Source of the DNA: Acinetobacter nosocomialis NIPH 2119
GTDB taxonomy: Bacteria > Pseudomonadota > Gammaproteobacteria > Pseudomonadales > Moraxellaceae
Length of the DNA stretch: 64,000 nt
Direction of reading: 5' to 3'
Assembly (NCBI RefSeq): GCF_000368085.1
Contig: NZ_KB849239.1
Coordinates: forward strand, 447,556 to 511,555
Below the pieces are notes generated by a model, which worked only from the letters and a program-made list of their open reading frames with translations, searched no databases and was not told where the DNA came from. How positions within the stretch are numbered: the stretch's first letter is position 1; the number at the start of each line of letters is the position of its first letter. Both the position numbers and the translations under genes were made by a program. Shown piece after piece: positions 15,001 through 20,325 of this stretch.

Positions 15001-15628
15001 TGAATTAAGTAGCAGTAAGCAGGGCGCTGAGTATTTAATTAATGCAGCTGCAGGAATTATTGTTGGTGGTATTGGTAAAGATATTGCTAAGAAGGGTGAA
15101 AATGGAAATATTAGTTCTACGAATAATATTAATGAAGAAATATCAGCTTTAAATCGGATAAAAGAGAATGATAAGGGTACTGACTTATCAAACAAGTCAT
15201 CAGATTCTATTATCAATCAACAAGCGAGTAAACGTGTTGATGAAGTAACTGCACCTATTGATTTTGATGGGCATATTTTGAATGTTGAAATTAGTAAAAG
15301 AGGGAAATTAACCGGAGGACATAGCATTGCGAATGGCAAAGTAAATATTGTATCAAAGAGTGCTCCAAATGCTCAGGGTGTTTATGAAGCAAAAATTAGT
15401 GTCTCTGATCCAAAGAATCCTAATAAATTTTTAACGAAAAATTCAACAATGTTTCCAGATAGCTGGAGTGCAGATAGGGTTAAAGTAGAGGTTGATGCTG
15501 CTTATAAGAACAAGTCTATTGTAACTAACTCTAGGGGAGAACGTATGTGGGAAGGAATTACGCCAAGTGGAGTTAAAGTTACTGGTTATTTAGAACCTAA
15601 TACAACAGTTTATCCATTAATGAAATAA
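2..15628 (+). CDS. cdiA: CdiA contact-dependent inhibition exoprotein, 5' truncated by window edge, EndoU toxin C-terminus
   Basis: The reading frame is open to the left edge, so the signal peptide, TPS domain and true start lie outside the window. Inside are about 5,200 residues. Long filamentous-haemagglutinin beta-helix repeats (NNQxG, IDNTAG, LxLxA patterns) run to about 9,200. A tyrosine-rich, less repetitive region follows at about 9,200-11,060, in the place of the receptor-binding segment. A second repeat block and an Ala-rich helical stretch (about 12,900-13,170) come next, then a pre-toxin segment. The last 128 residues look like a bacterial EndoU nuclease: His at 15272, His in GGHS at 15320, and Thr/Tyr in TTVYP near 15605-15613, with the spacing expected of the EndoU active site. 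Known role: the protein is displayed on the surface by CdiB and delivers its C-terminus into neighbouring cells, where EndoU toxins cut RNA. The partner cdiB is not in view. Confidence 0.93.
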   Translation, partial: GGVDVESQNGLDNQGGQLNLGTVTIKGSNFNNDLGQLNVKQADIQTLDFTNQQGQFASSSTLKIQSQNAYNQSGKIQSIGQLDLAIGSELNNNKGYIASSDNVQVSAGDLSNQFGVIYSENQSVNIKANQAIDNTEGFIQAKTDLNLNSQALNNTSGHIIGNQIQQQHGTVNNSQGAIIAKQNLNSTAQQFDNDQGQLQATTVQLQHDQLKNTGGIYADKDLTVTGKDIQNSGSFAAGENVKITSSALEHAQNGLIAAGLDREGKLADTGMLTINVDRADLHGQTFAGGNIQVDATRTINAAQGQLQSKTIALNAGTDISTQAATVVAQDQLKLTSQNLINNQQGQLNSQDIILSAQQLDNSQGKIQHTGNNEFTLNFVNGLNNKSGEISSNAVLMQLNTSILNNEAGQIIHSGNQQLNINSNQLQGVQGKILSNGQLVLATEQAILDGAITSADQINITAYNLSHQKGQMIQRGTLKPLTLAITDQINNQLGFIQSPMALYITAGSLNNQGGQLSSAADHDLQLDVAGLLDNSQSGQIYAGMNNNIHAGSINNSMAGQISAQNALTLTSLGLINNQSGKIVANADVGIRSEGLDNTSGQIGSVQAGLTLDVGKGKLTNQSGSLQADKNIEIKADQLKTQAGLISAQGIIQAQINQDIDNSSGQIVANKSVLLSSQGLNNNQGVIASIQDELNINAGRLALTNQAGLLQSGRNMNLITRGIDNSSGTIDSAGRLQMSGPIQTGQSTLSSTTPWLMNTAGIIKMGTDFHLDASQFDNRGGTLQTRDGYDLSLNITGQLDNSQGGQLQSGHDLMIASGSMNNEHGHLSAQGLASVKADHGLDNTAGSIIANADVNVSNQGLNRTSTINDQGTIGSVQGQLTVDAGQGLLSNQHGTLQAATRLDLNAADIDSTSGSIQAQDDIQIISATALNNQSGHIVTTAGSIIATANSLDNQAGLILSNPQHDITLTVSDLLDNRQQGQINSGHRIGISAGQLNNNSGQITAQSTANLNINQDINNNNGSIVAYDDVTTTSVGVNNDAGKISSAKGLLSIDAGTGVLSSQVGTLQAGTNLTAAAASINNTAQGLISALNAVTLTSTGLINNDTGSIIANHDVNLTSQGLSNHAGEIGSITGVLNANAGNAALSNQSGRIQAATAIALTAVGIDNTAGNISSQGTATVDSRQIITNQSGRLIAHDNLNVSSEGLNNNMGQIGSANGLLNLNTGNGALSSRSGKLQAATAATVIAHDIDNTSGLIDAQGNVLLTSQTGLVNQGGQIESATGTINASAVTLNNQAGLIQTNPDNDIHLNIVGMLDNGQKGQILSGANALLQSGQLNNSTGQISAQRTATVKTAQDINNTAGNIVANGDVNLTSQGLNNNQGMIGSAQGLLVIEAGRDILSSQGGHLQSAKTLNLSANSIDNTAGSIEAVGDISLSSQKALINQTGQIASTAGNIKVIASDLNNQTGRIQSNSGFDVGLSVSNLLDNSQTGMIGSGNTLTINSGVINNQSGSITAQNSASIYAAQSIDNRAGVIAANHDITMNSQGLSNDAVDRSGKMVAGQISSVQGLLDIDAGQGSLSNQGGQLLAGTDLTLRSGSLNNEQGRMSAQNKLTITSIGLINNHTGHMIANHDVHLQSQGLNNSQSGQIASLQGQVWLDAGTGLLNNNQSGLIQATMDSILHAAGIDNSAGGQIKTQGALNIQSSQLVNNRAGQITANHDVQVSSQGLDNAQQGLVGSVSGALNIDAGQGLLNNQQGGQLLAATTADLKAADIDNSNAGIINAHNDIQIQSLGEINNQNKGQIVSGAGDISVIANQFGNQGGVIQTYPDHDIYLNVKGMLDNSAFNRTAGQINSGHSLSISSNSINNQFGSMASQDTLSLTTAQRIDNTAGHIAAGNTVNIHSNGLINDAAVDTEGHLVAGQIGSVHDALSIDAGQDSLSNRGGKLLAATTVQLNALNIDNSNAGKINAQNDITIQTQGTLGNQNHGQIVSATGNINATANGLNNQQGLIETYLNHDIDLTLKDTLDNSQSGTISSGNRLNISSGSVDNHLGTLLAQEMASIQTKQGINNTAGKITANQDIGINGTGLINDSGLIGSASGQLQVDAGSGSLTNHAGQLLSAGNMDLHAAGIDNSGQGEINTQAQLNINSDQVLSNSDAGQIIAKQDLSIHSDGLDNYNAGRIGSQQGMLNLNIGTGLLNNSQQGLLQAATDLNIESGSIDNSHTLSAAQSNGIKAGGKLQLISQQSLNNQQGAIVAGKTLSIHSTEVNNNQGLMNSLDDLGIVTSGALTNQHGQLQSATNLSIESESLNNDHGDLSAQNTLAVSINQEINNVGGHIAAFNDVNLHSNGLNNNAVSNAAGSMDVSQIGSVYSNLNIDAGRGALTNQGSSLQAGRSIQLSADGIDSSNGGYIHAAQNIELNSQHRLNNDYGQIVADSGSIYSQSSDLSNLGGIILTQGLNNSVSPDIVLKQSGILDNRQNGQISSSNQLNISSGSIQNDHGDIHSKNTATLNTVQKIDNTAGKIAAINNVTVNSNGLINDTGHIGSVNGDLNVDAGSGVLSNQRGDLQSGQNASIAATGIDNQTGHIFANQALSIDSRGQALQNQQGQINGTGVQLSSGALDNGQSGLIQSGALLSINTHGQALNNQNSGDTGGILSRGDLTLNQISQLDNTSGYIASGNDLNGNVDQVLNSHGQLIAAHDLNLQSNGASGSMLLNDQSGQVNAGHDISVHFDSINNQGGHLVAANQLNLTSNVLDNQNTNNNLGTQGIDATTVNLNVNSLNNQSGAIRANDRAVLNIVQQLNNNQGSISGQNLLSVVGSTTSGGLVVTNSQGLLSAGKQLDLSSQSLSSDGRILSLGDTTLNLGSSYTQTADNSSQLQANGHLTLNTTGDINNDGVIQAGQTLSLNAANINNGLNNSTARLESYDTQLSAQQQINNQGLINGELTTLRANTVNNTGTGRIYGTSLAIGANTLNNAPNSSGVAPVIASRGDMLLGVQTLNNMENPTDQNKGMQGTNNGAQIISMGDMHIGGALDSNRQVTGQASTLNNRSATINVDGNLRLDVDQVNNQNLYVNTEIRSSAPEQIDYWDMKANNPSWMWLNGRYNPGADSLITDVMYAQMAAQLSHLSGTTTAVSSNLESTSSSLPQFSSRNGNGSLEDYLAQSEGKFFIVSNYADSSRGQMTKGYLVLNGKLYTTDTYDHTYGTQTVTAPYVTNSAAGVISVGGNLSFSGAINNDKSQILVGGTLLGDQGQSIANLGMSVDQVTRISGQVDHYVGYYGGSGHDHIGIQDSTTNIPTKTTPLELFSSAPITGHQQVIRLNPSIDARNTDKIGTGIATATGTDGRSKDQQSLNNSTTVHGTTAQGGEATQVEAIKNSSQQGLNIHAAEGVGNRTGAIDQATVGAGNTAIDTIRNSNTALKVDTATTVAKQQVSIGQTGQVSGSTAVSGVQVTDSGITIVSLAGPEHGSAGPLDTLKVQTSNIGGSGLDGEVKNSTTVNQASMLTGEQAQQAQANATNSSVATGTKAVTAPSYEIRTINTDGQKISNSALYRINPDSRSGYIIETDPDFSQYRQWLSSDYMLNALGLDPAFQQKRLGDGYYEQRQVQDQIAKLTGSRYLVGYHSDEEQYKALLDAGVTFAQQYSLRPGVALTAAQMAELTSDIVWLVEKEVTLTNGTTTRALVPQVYVRAKAGDLLGDGSLIAANDIQLKLKGNVLNEATIAGRHALQISAEQIDNIGGRIEGNQVALTTQKDLNNIGGTLKAGSAMALNVGGNFNHVSTSSTSISGNPVFGQGGMNGISGNYTSQTSIDRIAGLYVGDGTGPIDPNNVSLVMNVGGKSTLTAAKIENRNGASLIQIQGNVELGTIKVGQQHDNGVSGSGRYSSGSSQEIGSSITSVGNTVITGNNIHGTAVKLGSQQGDVALLAEHNLTLGDGRSLNEEHYTTGNKKNGSSHDANTSSSQASQINAGQNLILHSAHGDINTTNLQGQAENIIQIHADEGNVHLTSAINEQSGQDSSHKTSWIKSSSSQSGYVHQQVAQSQLRASNNIDINAKKDISLQAIDADAGKSIYVGNTLMQRQADGTLKSADGSLMPKNVTLSTLETHDQQWEEQRKGYRGIAKELVKGLAIGLPGLQAAAPGLDLQKKLTVGESNSHRTEETHQAGTSLSAENIAVGSSGQTTLTSADLTAKNVALSGQKVTLNAAEEQSIESSSHTIETIEGLGVKLNKDSIRLGGFVSEKDKNTLTTTETTHKAGTINTDNLSIKGTEGVDVLGQNIKATGDTTIDHGRGELNIGGYENKTTTEEKTKNEKISTEVGVRNAYLDAALAVVAVKDAASALKDAKNAYSQAQRDYAAGKLTKEALDDSKANVAMATANLASAQIAVGASAAAAAASSATYGFTIGANGEHIETTTTTTTTQGQWQGSNLDLNNLTLKSEDQNANIQGSRLSATGTTIFNGTKDLNITAGIEHSSRESSSKTNNQSISYSSGGSGSASIGKQTSQSQSESLTHVNSEVALNRTEGQLNKLNIQGGEVSIADRGNLQFNQILVESLQDTAKSSNSSKGGSIGAGFGSSGISNVSASYNQSKGSSDSAWVNNTSKLIIGDKDHDANLDAMGVKQVTNIGGVIANATKNADGTLTDHKDLNYSGALELKDLQDHNYNSSRGFNVSTTIGKTTQEKDGEKGKYPNGSTTLGLQSNGQETEQLTKATMGLGTVKNTTELTNRDINTTQEITRDQTTGMLNGSVTVDHRLLSESGRAEIVQQQKDLPENLRQSAENVIKALPESEYKSQVLQTLNNVQAKLYKMPTQYKDSGTLGSEVVLGLIKQGVEPQTINKLFDDKAAGMTTVLENLNDLNNKIDHLKQQGLSINDILGTDRNQSPTANDEITFNDYKVEIQNQSTIGMKLLQEINFIGNSIEEISKDTGVDLETVQLAVGLMISGPVRLVVGSAQSLGMDALAGPYKKKGIDVLATAFTASAHSTSTDVVEKMINPQYAKEVPEAERDNYESLSNELSSSKQGAEYLINAAAGIIVGGIGKDIAKKGENGNISSTNNINEEISALNRIKENDKGTDLSNKSSDSIINQQASKRVDEVTAPIDFDGHILNVEISKRGKLTGGHSIANGKVNIVSKSAPNAQGVYEAKISVSDPKNPNKFLTKNSTMFPDSWSADRVKVEVDAAYKNKSIVTNSRGERMWEGITPSGVKVTGYLEPNTTVYPLMK

Positions 15629-15642
15629 AAGGTAATCAAAAT

Positions 15643-16044
15643 ATGAAAGTTATATATCGGTGGCGTGAGTCTGATACATGGAATGATGGAATACTTAGAC
15701 CGGATTGTGATTTTTCAGAAGTTTCTGAAAGTTTTAAAGGTTTAGTTTTTAATTTGTTGCTGGATGATGAAGGCCATGGTCTAGAATATTTAAGTAATTG
15801 GATAGATGAAGGAGTAATTGAGGTAGAAAAAATTTATAATGGTACGTTAGATTTTTATGATATGTGGGGGCATGCGTGGGGAGCAGAAATCTCCAAAGAA
15901 AATGTTCTTATTTATTGGGGATATGATGACACTGAACGTGAAGAAAATATGAGTTTTGAAAGTTTTTACACAATTTTAAGAGAATGGAGTCAATTCCTCA
16001 AGACAGAACCAAACGAGACAAATATCGTGGAATTTGAGTGTTAA
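15643..16044 (+). CDS. cdiI: CdiI immunity protein for the EndoU toxin
   Basis: A 133-residue acidic cytoplasmic protein with no signal peptide or membrane segment starts 14 bp after the cdiA stop, the standard place for the cognate immunity gene. It is rich in Trp, Tyr, Asp and Glu (for example MWGHAWG and YWGYDDTE), which is typical of proteins that plug a nuclease active site. I do not recognise a named immunity family with certainty, so the assignment rests on position and composition. It should bind and neutralise the EndoU domain of the adjacent CdiA. A Rho-independent terminator follows about 140 bp downstream, so cdiA and cdiI appear to form the end of one transcription unit. Confidence 0.8.
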   Translation: MKVIYRWRESDTWNDGILRPDCDFSEVSESFKGLVFNLLLDDEGHGLEYLSNWIDEGVIEVEKIYNGTLDFYDMWGHAWGAEISKENVLIYWGYDDTEREENMSFESFYTILREWSQFLKTEPNETNIVEFEC

Positions 16045-16182
16045 ATTTTTATTTTATGATTCTATTCCTGTGCCTGAAATCCCTATTTATTTTAAGGTTG
16101 GATGAAAATGATAGATTTCATACTAAATTTATTTATGATGAAAGTTAATATTAACTGTTGATATTTAGTTTTTTAAATATAG

Positions 16183-16210
16183 AGCATGTCTAAATTGACA
16201 TGCTTTTTTA
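16183..16210 (+). terminator. Rho-independent terminator after cdiI
   Basis: An 8-bp stem AGCATGTC/GACATGCT with a 6-nt loop is followed by a T run. It closes the active cdiA-cdiI unit. The next displaced toxin reading frame opens inside its right arm. Confidence 0.75.
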
Positions 16211-17167
16211 TTTCATGAAGGTTTTTTAGCCGAAGTAATTGATGGCAATAACATCGCAATTAAACTCTTTGATCAGAGTGCAGCGGTAAGTTATAAGATT
16301 AACGAGGCGATAGAGAAAACGGGAATTGATTCAGCAACAGCAGGGTTAGCATTATCTCTAGCCTTTGGTGGACCAGTTGGGTTAGCAAAAGATTTAATAA
16401 CCAATACGTTAGTAGGAGAACCGCTAGCACAGGGTAGTGATGCACTGAACAATGGGGTTACAGCGGTTGTTAGAGATACGAGCTATGATACAGTTTCTGG
16501 CTATACGTCAAATAGTACAAAACAACAACTGTCAGGTCTAACTGACCCTGCCTCACAAACAGCCTTACAAGTTTCTGAGCAGCTACAACGTACTAAAGAT
16601 GGTGTAAGTTTCTTAGCGAGTGTAGTGTTAGGGGCTGGTGGTATTGCAAAGGGGAAAGGTGGGGAGAATATTACTGATAATCCGAAATCTTCAAGTCAAG
16701 AACTTTCAACTATTCATGCTGATGCAGGTTCTAAGGGGAATTGGGATCCTGTATTAAACAAAACTATTCAACCTAATACCCGTTATGAGTTATCAAATGG
16801 TCATACTTACATAACAGATAATCATGGTCGGGTAAATCAAGTTGAAGGGGAACTCAAGTTAACAACTATGGATAGAAATACATACCAGCAAAATTGTGCA
16901 GGTAAATGTGTTAATGCGAAAGGAGGTGATGGTGGGCATTTAATTGCCTCGTCATTAGGCGGTGCGGGTGATAAAATTAACCTTGTACCGCTAGCCAGTA
17001 CACTTAATCGTGGGGACTGGAAAGCGATGGAGCGACAGTTAGCAAATGAGTTAAAAGCTGGGAAAGCTGTTAGTGTTAAAATTGATGTAGGTTATCCTAA
17101 TTCATCTTCGGCAAGACCAAACGAATTTAATGTAACAGCCGTTATTGATGGTGTGAAAAAGACTTGA
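16202..17167 (+). pseudogene. Displaced CdiA C-terminal module with DNA/RNA non-specific endonuclease toxin (startless)
   Basis: The frame opens after a TGA at 16196 and runs uninterrupted for about 320 residues with no convincing start codon at its beginning. Its first part (16230-16650) resembles the pre-toxin part of the main CdiA: an E-x-I-x-x-TG-x-D pattern followed by GPV and small hydrophobic segments. The tail carries DGGHLIASSLGG, a NLVPL element and LNRGDWKAME, the signature of the DNA/RNA non-specific endonuclease family (Endonuclease_NS_2-like), with His in GGHLI as the likely catalytic base. It is therefore an orphan CdiA-CT cassette kept in frame but cut off from a secretion domain. 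A GTG at 16625 (in AGTGTAGTG) would give only a 180-residue product. Recombination into the main cdiA could restore delivery (inference). Confidence 0.8.
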
Positions 17168-17178
17168 GAGTTTGATCA

Positions 17179-17583
17179 ATGAGTCAACAAATTGAAAATA
17201 GATTAGTCATTGAGGCATATCAAGCAATTGCTCAAGAGATTTTAGCTTTTGTTGGGAAAAACTCTTGGGATGAGGCTGGCGCAACATATGAAATCTTTGG
17301 AAAAATGATTAGTAGTACATGGTGGTCAAAATATAATGGAGAGTTAGACCAACTTGGTAATGATATTCCTAGAGATGTTCGTAAATTGGCTAAGGAGAAA
17401 ATTTATTTTCTTAGAAAACATTTATTTGATTTAACAGGCGATCGTATCTGGGGATTAACTTTTACACTATACCCAACAGGGAAATTTAATATCCAATATG
17501 ACTATAACAAGCCAGAAGGTTATGAGGAAACTGATGAACTTATTGCTGGTGAAGAAATAAATAAGAGTTTTATGCAAAAGTAA
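17179..17583 (+). CDS. Orphan immunity protein, YezG-like (DUF600)
   Basis: This 134-residue protein starts 11 bp after the displaced endonuclease module. Its N-terminus (YQAIAQEILAFV) and its C-terminal GKFNIQYDYNKPEGYEET segment resemble the YezG/DUF600 immunity family, which commonly pairs with nuclease toxins of polymorphic toxin systems. No signal peptide or membrane segment is visible. It should protect the cell against the neighbouring endonuclease tip or against attackers using it. A terminator follows at about 17,622. The family assignment comes from remembered patterns and was not searched. Confidence 0.7.
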   Translation: MSQQIENRLVIEAYQAIAQEILAFVGKNSWDEAGATYEIFGKMISSTWWSKYNGELDQLGNDIPRDVRKLAKEKIYFLRKHLFDLTGDRIWGLTFTLYPTGKFNIQYDYNKPEGYEETDELIAGEEINKSFMQK

Positions 17584-17621
17584 ACGTGTTTATTACTAGA
17601 TTAAAAGCCATATAGATATTT

Positions 17622-17655
17622 AAAAAGCTTATCAATATTAGATAGGCTTTTTTTA
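17622..17655 (+). terminator. Rho-independent terminator after the YezG-like gene
   Basis: A stem AAAGCTTATC/GATAGGCTTT (one T-G wobble) with a 7-nt loop runs into a T tract. The next CdiA-derived fragment begins directly after it, repeating the layout at 16,183. Confidence 0.7.
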
Positions 17656-17667
17656 TAAAATACACTA

Positions 17668-17805
17668 ATGGCTTTGAAATTGAAGGGAGATACTCAATCA
17701 CTACAAGCTGTTGCAACAGGTACCCAAGGTTATCAAACCTATAATGATATAAAAGGTGCAACATGTAGGTTGGCAGACTCCAGGAAAAAAGTGAGAAAAG
17801 AGTAG
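17668..17805 (+). pseudogene. CdiA pre-toxin fragment (cassette remnant)
   Basis: From ATG 17668 a 45-codon frame reads MALKLKGDTQSLQAVATGTQ and onward to QTYNDIKG, then loses sense. The Gln/Thr/Ala-rich helical text resembles regions upstream of CdiA toxin domains. In another frame just before the next gene, VGWQTPGKK followed by TGA (17792) could be the last residues of a toxin. I read this as a cassette whose toxin core has been deleted, leaving its entry segment and final codons in front of the immunity gene. The 17668 frame stops at 17803-17805, overlapping the next start by one base. Confidence 0.5.
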
Positions 17806-18356
17806 TGGGGCATATTTTTTTAGGTGATATTTCTCTAATCGATCTAAAGAAAAAGTTCGATAAACAATTTTTAAAGAGTGATTTATCTATGTTAAAAGGT
17901 GAAGATTTTTTTATTGAAGATTTTTTTGAAGTAGCTGAGGAATTAAACATTTTTTATAGAGAGCTAGATATTAGTAAAAGTGAGAATTTTTATGTTCAAG
18001 TTTTTGAAAAATATTTTAGGAAACCGCCTGCTTTAAATGATTCCGAACTCTGGCAGGAATTAAAAAAAGAGACAGAGGGTGCACATTTACCTATGGGAGC
18101 TTCTCAAATGGAACGGCTTTTTGAGTTTTGTAATCCTAAAAAACAAGATTTATATATATTTTTTGATTTTTTTTACTGTAAAAAAATATTTAATTTTAAA
18201 AATTTTAATGATTTGTCAAGAATTTTTGAAAATACATATAATTTTAATTTCTACATTGTTGGTGAAGATTTTTTATTTGCTTGGTGTAAAGAAGAAACGA
18301 TATTTGGAGCTGGGGCAGCTGAGAGCTGGGTAAAATGTTTGCAGGATAAGTGGTAG
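17805..18356 (+). CDS. Probable orphan CDI immunity protein, family not recognised
   Basis: A 183-residue cytoplasmic protein starts at GTG 17805, preceded by a purine-rich GAGAAAAG stretch. It is rich in Phe, Tyr, Asp and Glu and ends in GAGAAESWVKCLQDKW. No signal peptide or membrane helix is visible. Position directly behind a CdiA-derived fragment, low GC content and acidic aromatic composition all suit an immunity gene left after loss of its toxin. I do not recognise the family. The start is uncertain; a later in-frame ATG at 17889 is possible. Confidence 0.5.
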   Translation: MGHIFLGDISLIDLKKKFDKQFLKSDLSMLKGEDFFIEDFFEVAEELNIFYRELDISKSENFYVQVFEKYFRKPPALNDSELWQELKKETEGAHLPMGASQMERLFEFCNPKKQDLYIFFDFFYCKKIFNFKNFNDLSRIFENTYNFNFYIVGEDFLFAWCKEETIFGAGAAESWVKCLQDKW

Positions 18357-18489
18357 CTTATTTGATTTAACTGTATGCAATTAACATGCAAATGAAAAAT
18401 TTTTAGCGAGATCGTAAACTGATAGAAGGAACGAAATAAATTTTTATTAAGGCATGTAAAAACAAAAACATATCGAATGGTAAATAATT

Positions 18490-19011
18490 ATGTATTTAAG
18501 TCAAATAGATAAAATGTTGATAGGTGATTTAGATTTGCAGTTTGTTATGCCTTGGGAGTTTGAAGATCTTAACCCAGAAGCTTTTAGGGAATTTAATAGG
18601 AAATTATATGCTCATAGATTTGATCTTGATTATGAAAGTTATAGTGTAGATAACGATATTGACTTACATTTGAGTAATTATTATTCAAGTTGTGAAACTA
18701 ATAAGTTAATTCCATCCAATTGTTTCTTCAAACTCGTTGAATATATGTTAGTAGTACTTGAATCTAGGAGCTTTACATCTTTATTTTCTAATTGTGTGGA
18801 ATTTTATAATACTAAATATAGTAATGAATATTTAACCTTCTTTTTAAATTTATTTAGCACATCTAAAAGTGAAGTGGCGAGGGATAATTTGAGAATGTAT
18901 ATCACAGAAATTTTTGATGATAAGCGTTACTGGGCAAATAATGAACTTTTTGATGATAGTCTACTTTTCGAAGAAAATTTACAGCAATTACAAATAATAA
19001 GGGCAATGTAA
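18490..19011 (+). CDS. Hypothetical protein, probable orphan immunity
   Basis: A 173-residue protein starts at ATG 18490, about 130 bp after the previous gene. It is acidic, Phe/Tyr/Leu-rich, probably all-helical in the second half, and lacks export signals. No domain is recognised. Its place inside the cassette array and its strongly AT-rich codons suggest an immunity gene whose toxin partner has been lost, but nothing in the sequence proves this. Confidence 0.5.
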   Translation: MYLSQIDKMLIGDLDLQFVMPWEFEDLNPEAFREFNRKLYAHRFDLDYESYSVDNDIDLHLSNYYSSCETNKLIPSNCFFKLVEYMLVVLESRSFTSLFSNCVEFYNTKYSNEYLTFFLNLFSTSKSEVARDNLRMYITEIFDDKRYWANNELFDDSLLFEENLQQLQIIRAM

Positions 19012-19461
19012 ATATTCTCCTGAGCGTCAGTGCAGTTGTATTGAGCCGCACAGAAAGCGAAGTGAATTAAATAAAAGTAAGATAAGTAGGGTAACTATAT
19101 AATCAGCAGTGTAAACTAATTTTCACGTTTATTATTGGTGTTAGTCTCAATATAGTGCATATTTTTGTAAGAGTAATGTTGAAAATTTAATTCCGAGTTT
19201 AATTTTAATGGTAGTAATGACTTTCCCCAAAAATATTGATTTAGATAGCGTAGCTCTTTTATTTAATTGACTGCGATAATCAGTATGAGTACTGAAGATA
19301 AGGATAAAAAACAATCTAAATAGTAGTATGAAATTTTATTAATAGGGTATTCTGAAACAGTATACCTTCTAATAAGGATGATAATAAATGATATTTTAAA
19401 TGTGTCAATAAAAAAATAGAAAAAAATTAGGAAATAATGTTAGTGATTTGGTCGAAATCTA
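19012..19461 (+). other. Degraded AT-rich interval in the cassette array
   Basis: About 450 bp with no sustained reading frame. Short stretches look like former coding sequence (for example a 12-codon tail MSTEDKDKKQSK ending near 19,320), but stops occur in every frame. No terminator or promoter stands out. Confidence 0.4.
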
Positions 19462-19700
19462 GCTGATGCAATTGATAGAGAATATGTATTAGCTCAAATT
19501 GAAAATATTGTAAGAAATCCTGATAAAGTTGGAGGAGGAACATTTTTAGAAAAAGTCTAATCACTACAAGAGGTGCGGTCCAATTTAGAATAAAAGGCTA
19601 AGATGTTGTTGTAACTAAACCTGAAGGAACTTTTGTTACTATATCAAGAAATGGAATTAATAATCCTTCAGTTAAGCAAGTATTAAATGGAGCTAAATAA
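19462..19700 (+). pseudogene. Decayed CdiA-type toxin tip (frameshift plus in-frame stop)
   Basis: Two frames together spell a toxin C-terminus. ADAIDREYVLAQIENIVRN continues to GGGTFLEKV, then the frame shifts near 19,560. TTRGAVQFRIKG follows, then a TAA where a glutamine codon CAA would fit, then DVVVTKPEGTFVTISRNG to NGAK and a final TAA at 19698-19700. The RGxVQFxxKGxDVVVTKPxGTFVTI text resembles a recurring tip of polymorphic toxins, but I cannot name the family. The final stop overlaps the next ATG by one base (TAATG), which preserves the coupling expected of a toxin/immunity pair. Confidence 0.65.
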
Positions 19701-20149
19701 TGAAAAATTTAGATTTTCTAAAGGGAAAACTACTAAAAGATGTGTTTGGTTTGGTATATGTTGAATATAACATAAACGTTGAAGATTTGGATGAAAATAA
19801 TATTCAAAAGGTTTTATTAAATTTCGAGGGAAGAAAGATTTTAATAGAATGTGATGAAGTAGGTGTTGGTCTGAAAATCAATATTGATAACCCTATGCTT
19901 GAAGAGGTAGATATGGGAGAGTATGGTTTTTTAAAAGTAATTAATATTAGTAATAAAAAGGAATTTAATGAGACTATTGGAATAAGATTGTGTAATATTA
20001 AAAATATCATATTTGAGGAAAATAATGTCGGTTTTGAATTGGAGTTTTTTAATAAACGAAGTAAGGTATTTATTAATTTAGGAGATGAGTTGTATCTGTT
20101 TGATGGTATACCAAAAGCTTTGTGTGATGAAGGCTATATTGTTGAATAA
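19700..20149 (+). CDS. Orphan immunity protein of the decayed toxin
   Basis: A 149-residue protein has its ATG overlapping the stop of the broken toxin tip (TAATG), implying former translational coupling. It is acidic, predicted beta-rich (alternating I/V/F) and has no export signal. No family recognised. The intact frame beside a dead toxin suggests selection for immunity alone, or recent toxin loss. Confidence 0.6.
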   Translation: MKNLDFLKGKLLKDVFGLVYVEYNINVEDLDENNIQKVLLNFEGRKILIECDEVGVGLKINIDNPMLEEVDMGEYGFLKVINISNKKEFNETIGIRLCNIKNIIFEENNVGFELEFFNKRSKVFINLGDELYLFDGIPKALCDEGYIVE

Positions 20150-20325
20150 AATAGAAATATTTCAGTCTGAATGTCAAGATTTCCCTAGAACACACTGAAC
20201 TAAGCCACAGAAAAACAGTAGCCGACAAACTGAGTCTCGGATAGGGGCTTAGTCTATGAGAAGTATACAAGCATTTTTTAATTTATAGATTATTTACATA
20301 AATTAATGGAATTAGATGAGAAATA

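Noticed and set aside
2065-15216. Leftward and other-frame open frames of 60-97 codons inside cdiA
   Set aside because: They are shadows of the repetitive cdiA frame, with no ribosome sites and no domain-like composition.
20185-20255. ACTAAGCC/GGCTTAGT inverted repeat between orphan immunity genes
   Set aside because: An 8-bp stem with a loop over 45 nt and no T run; may be a remnant of mobile DNA, but nothing supports a call.
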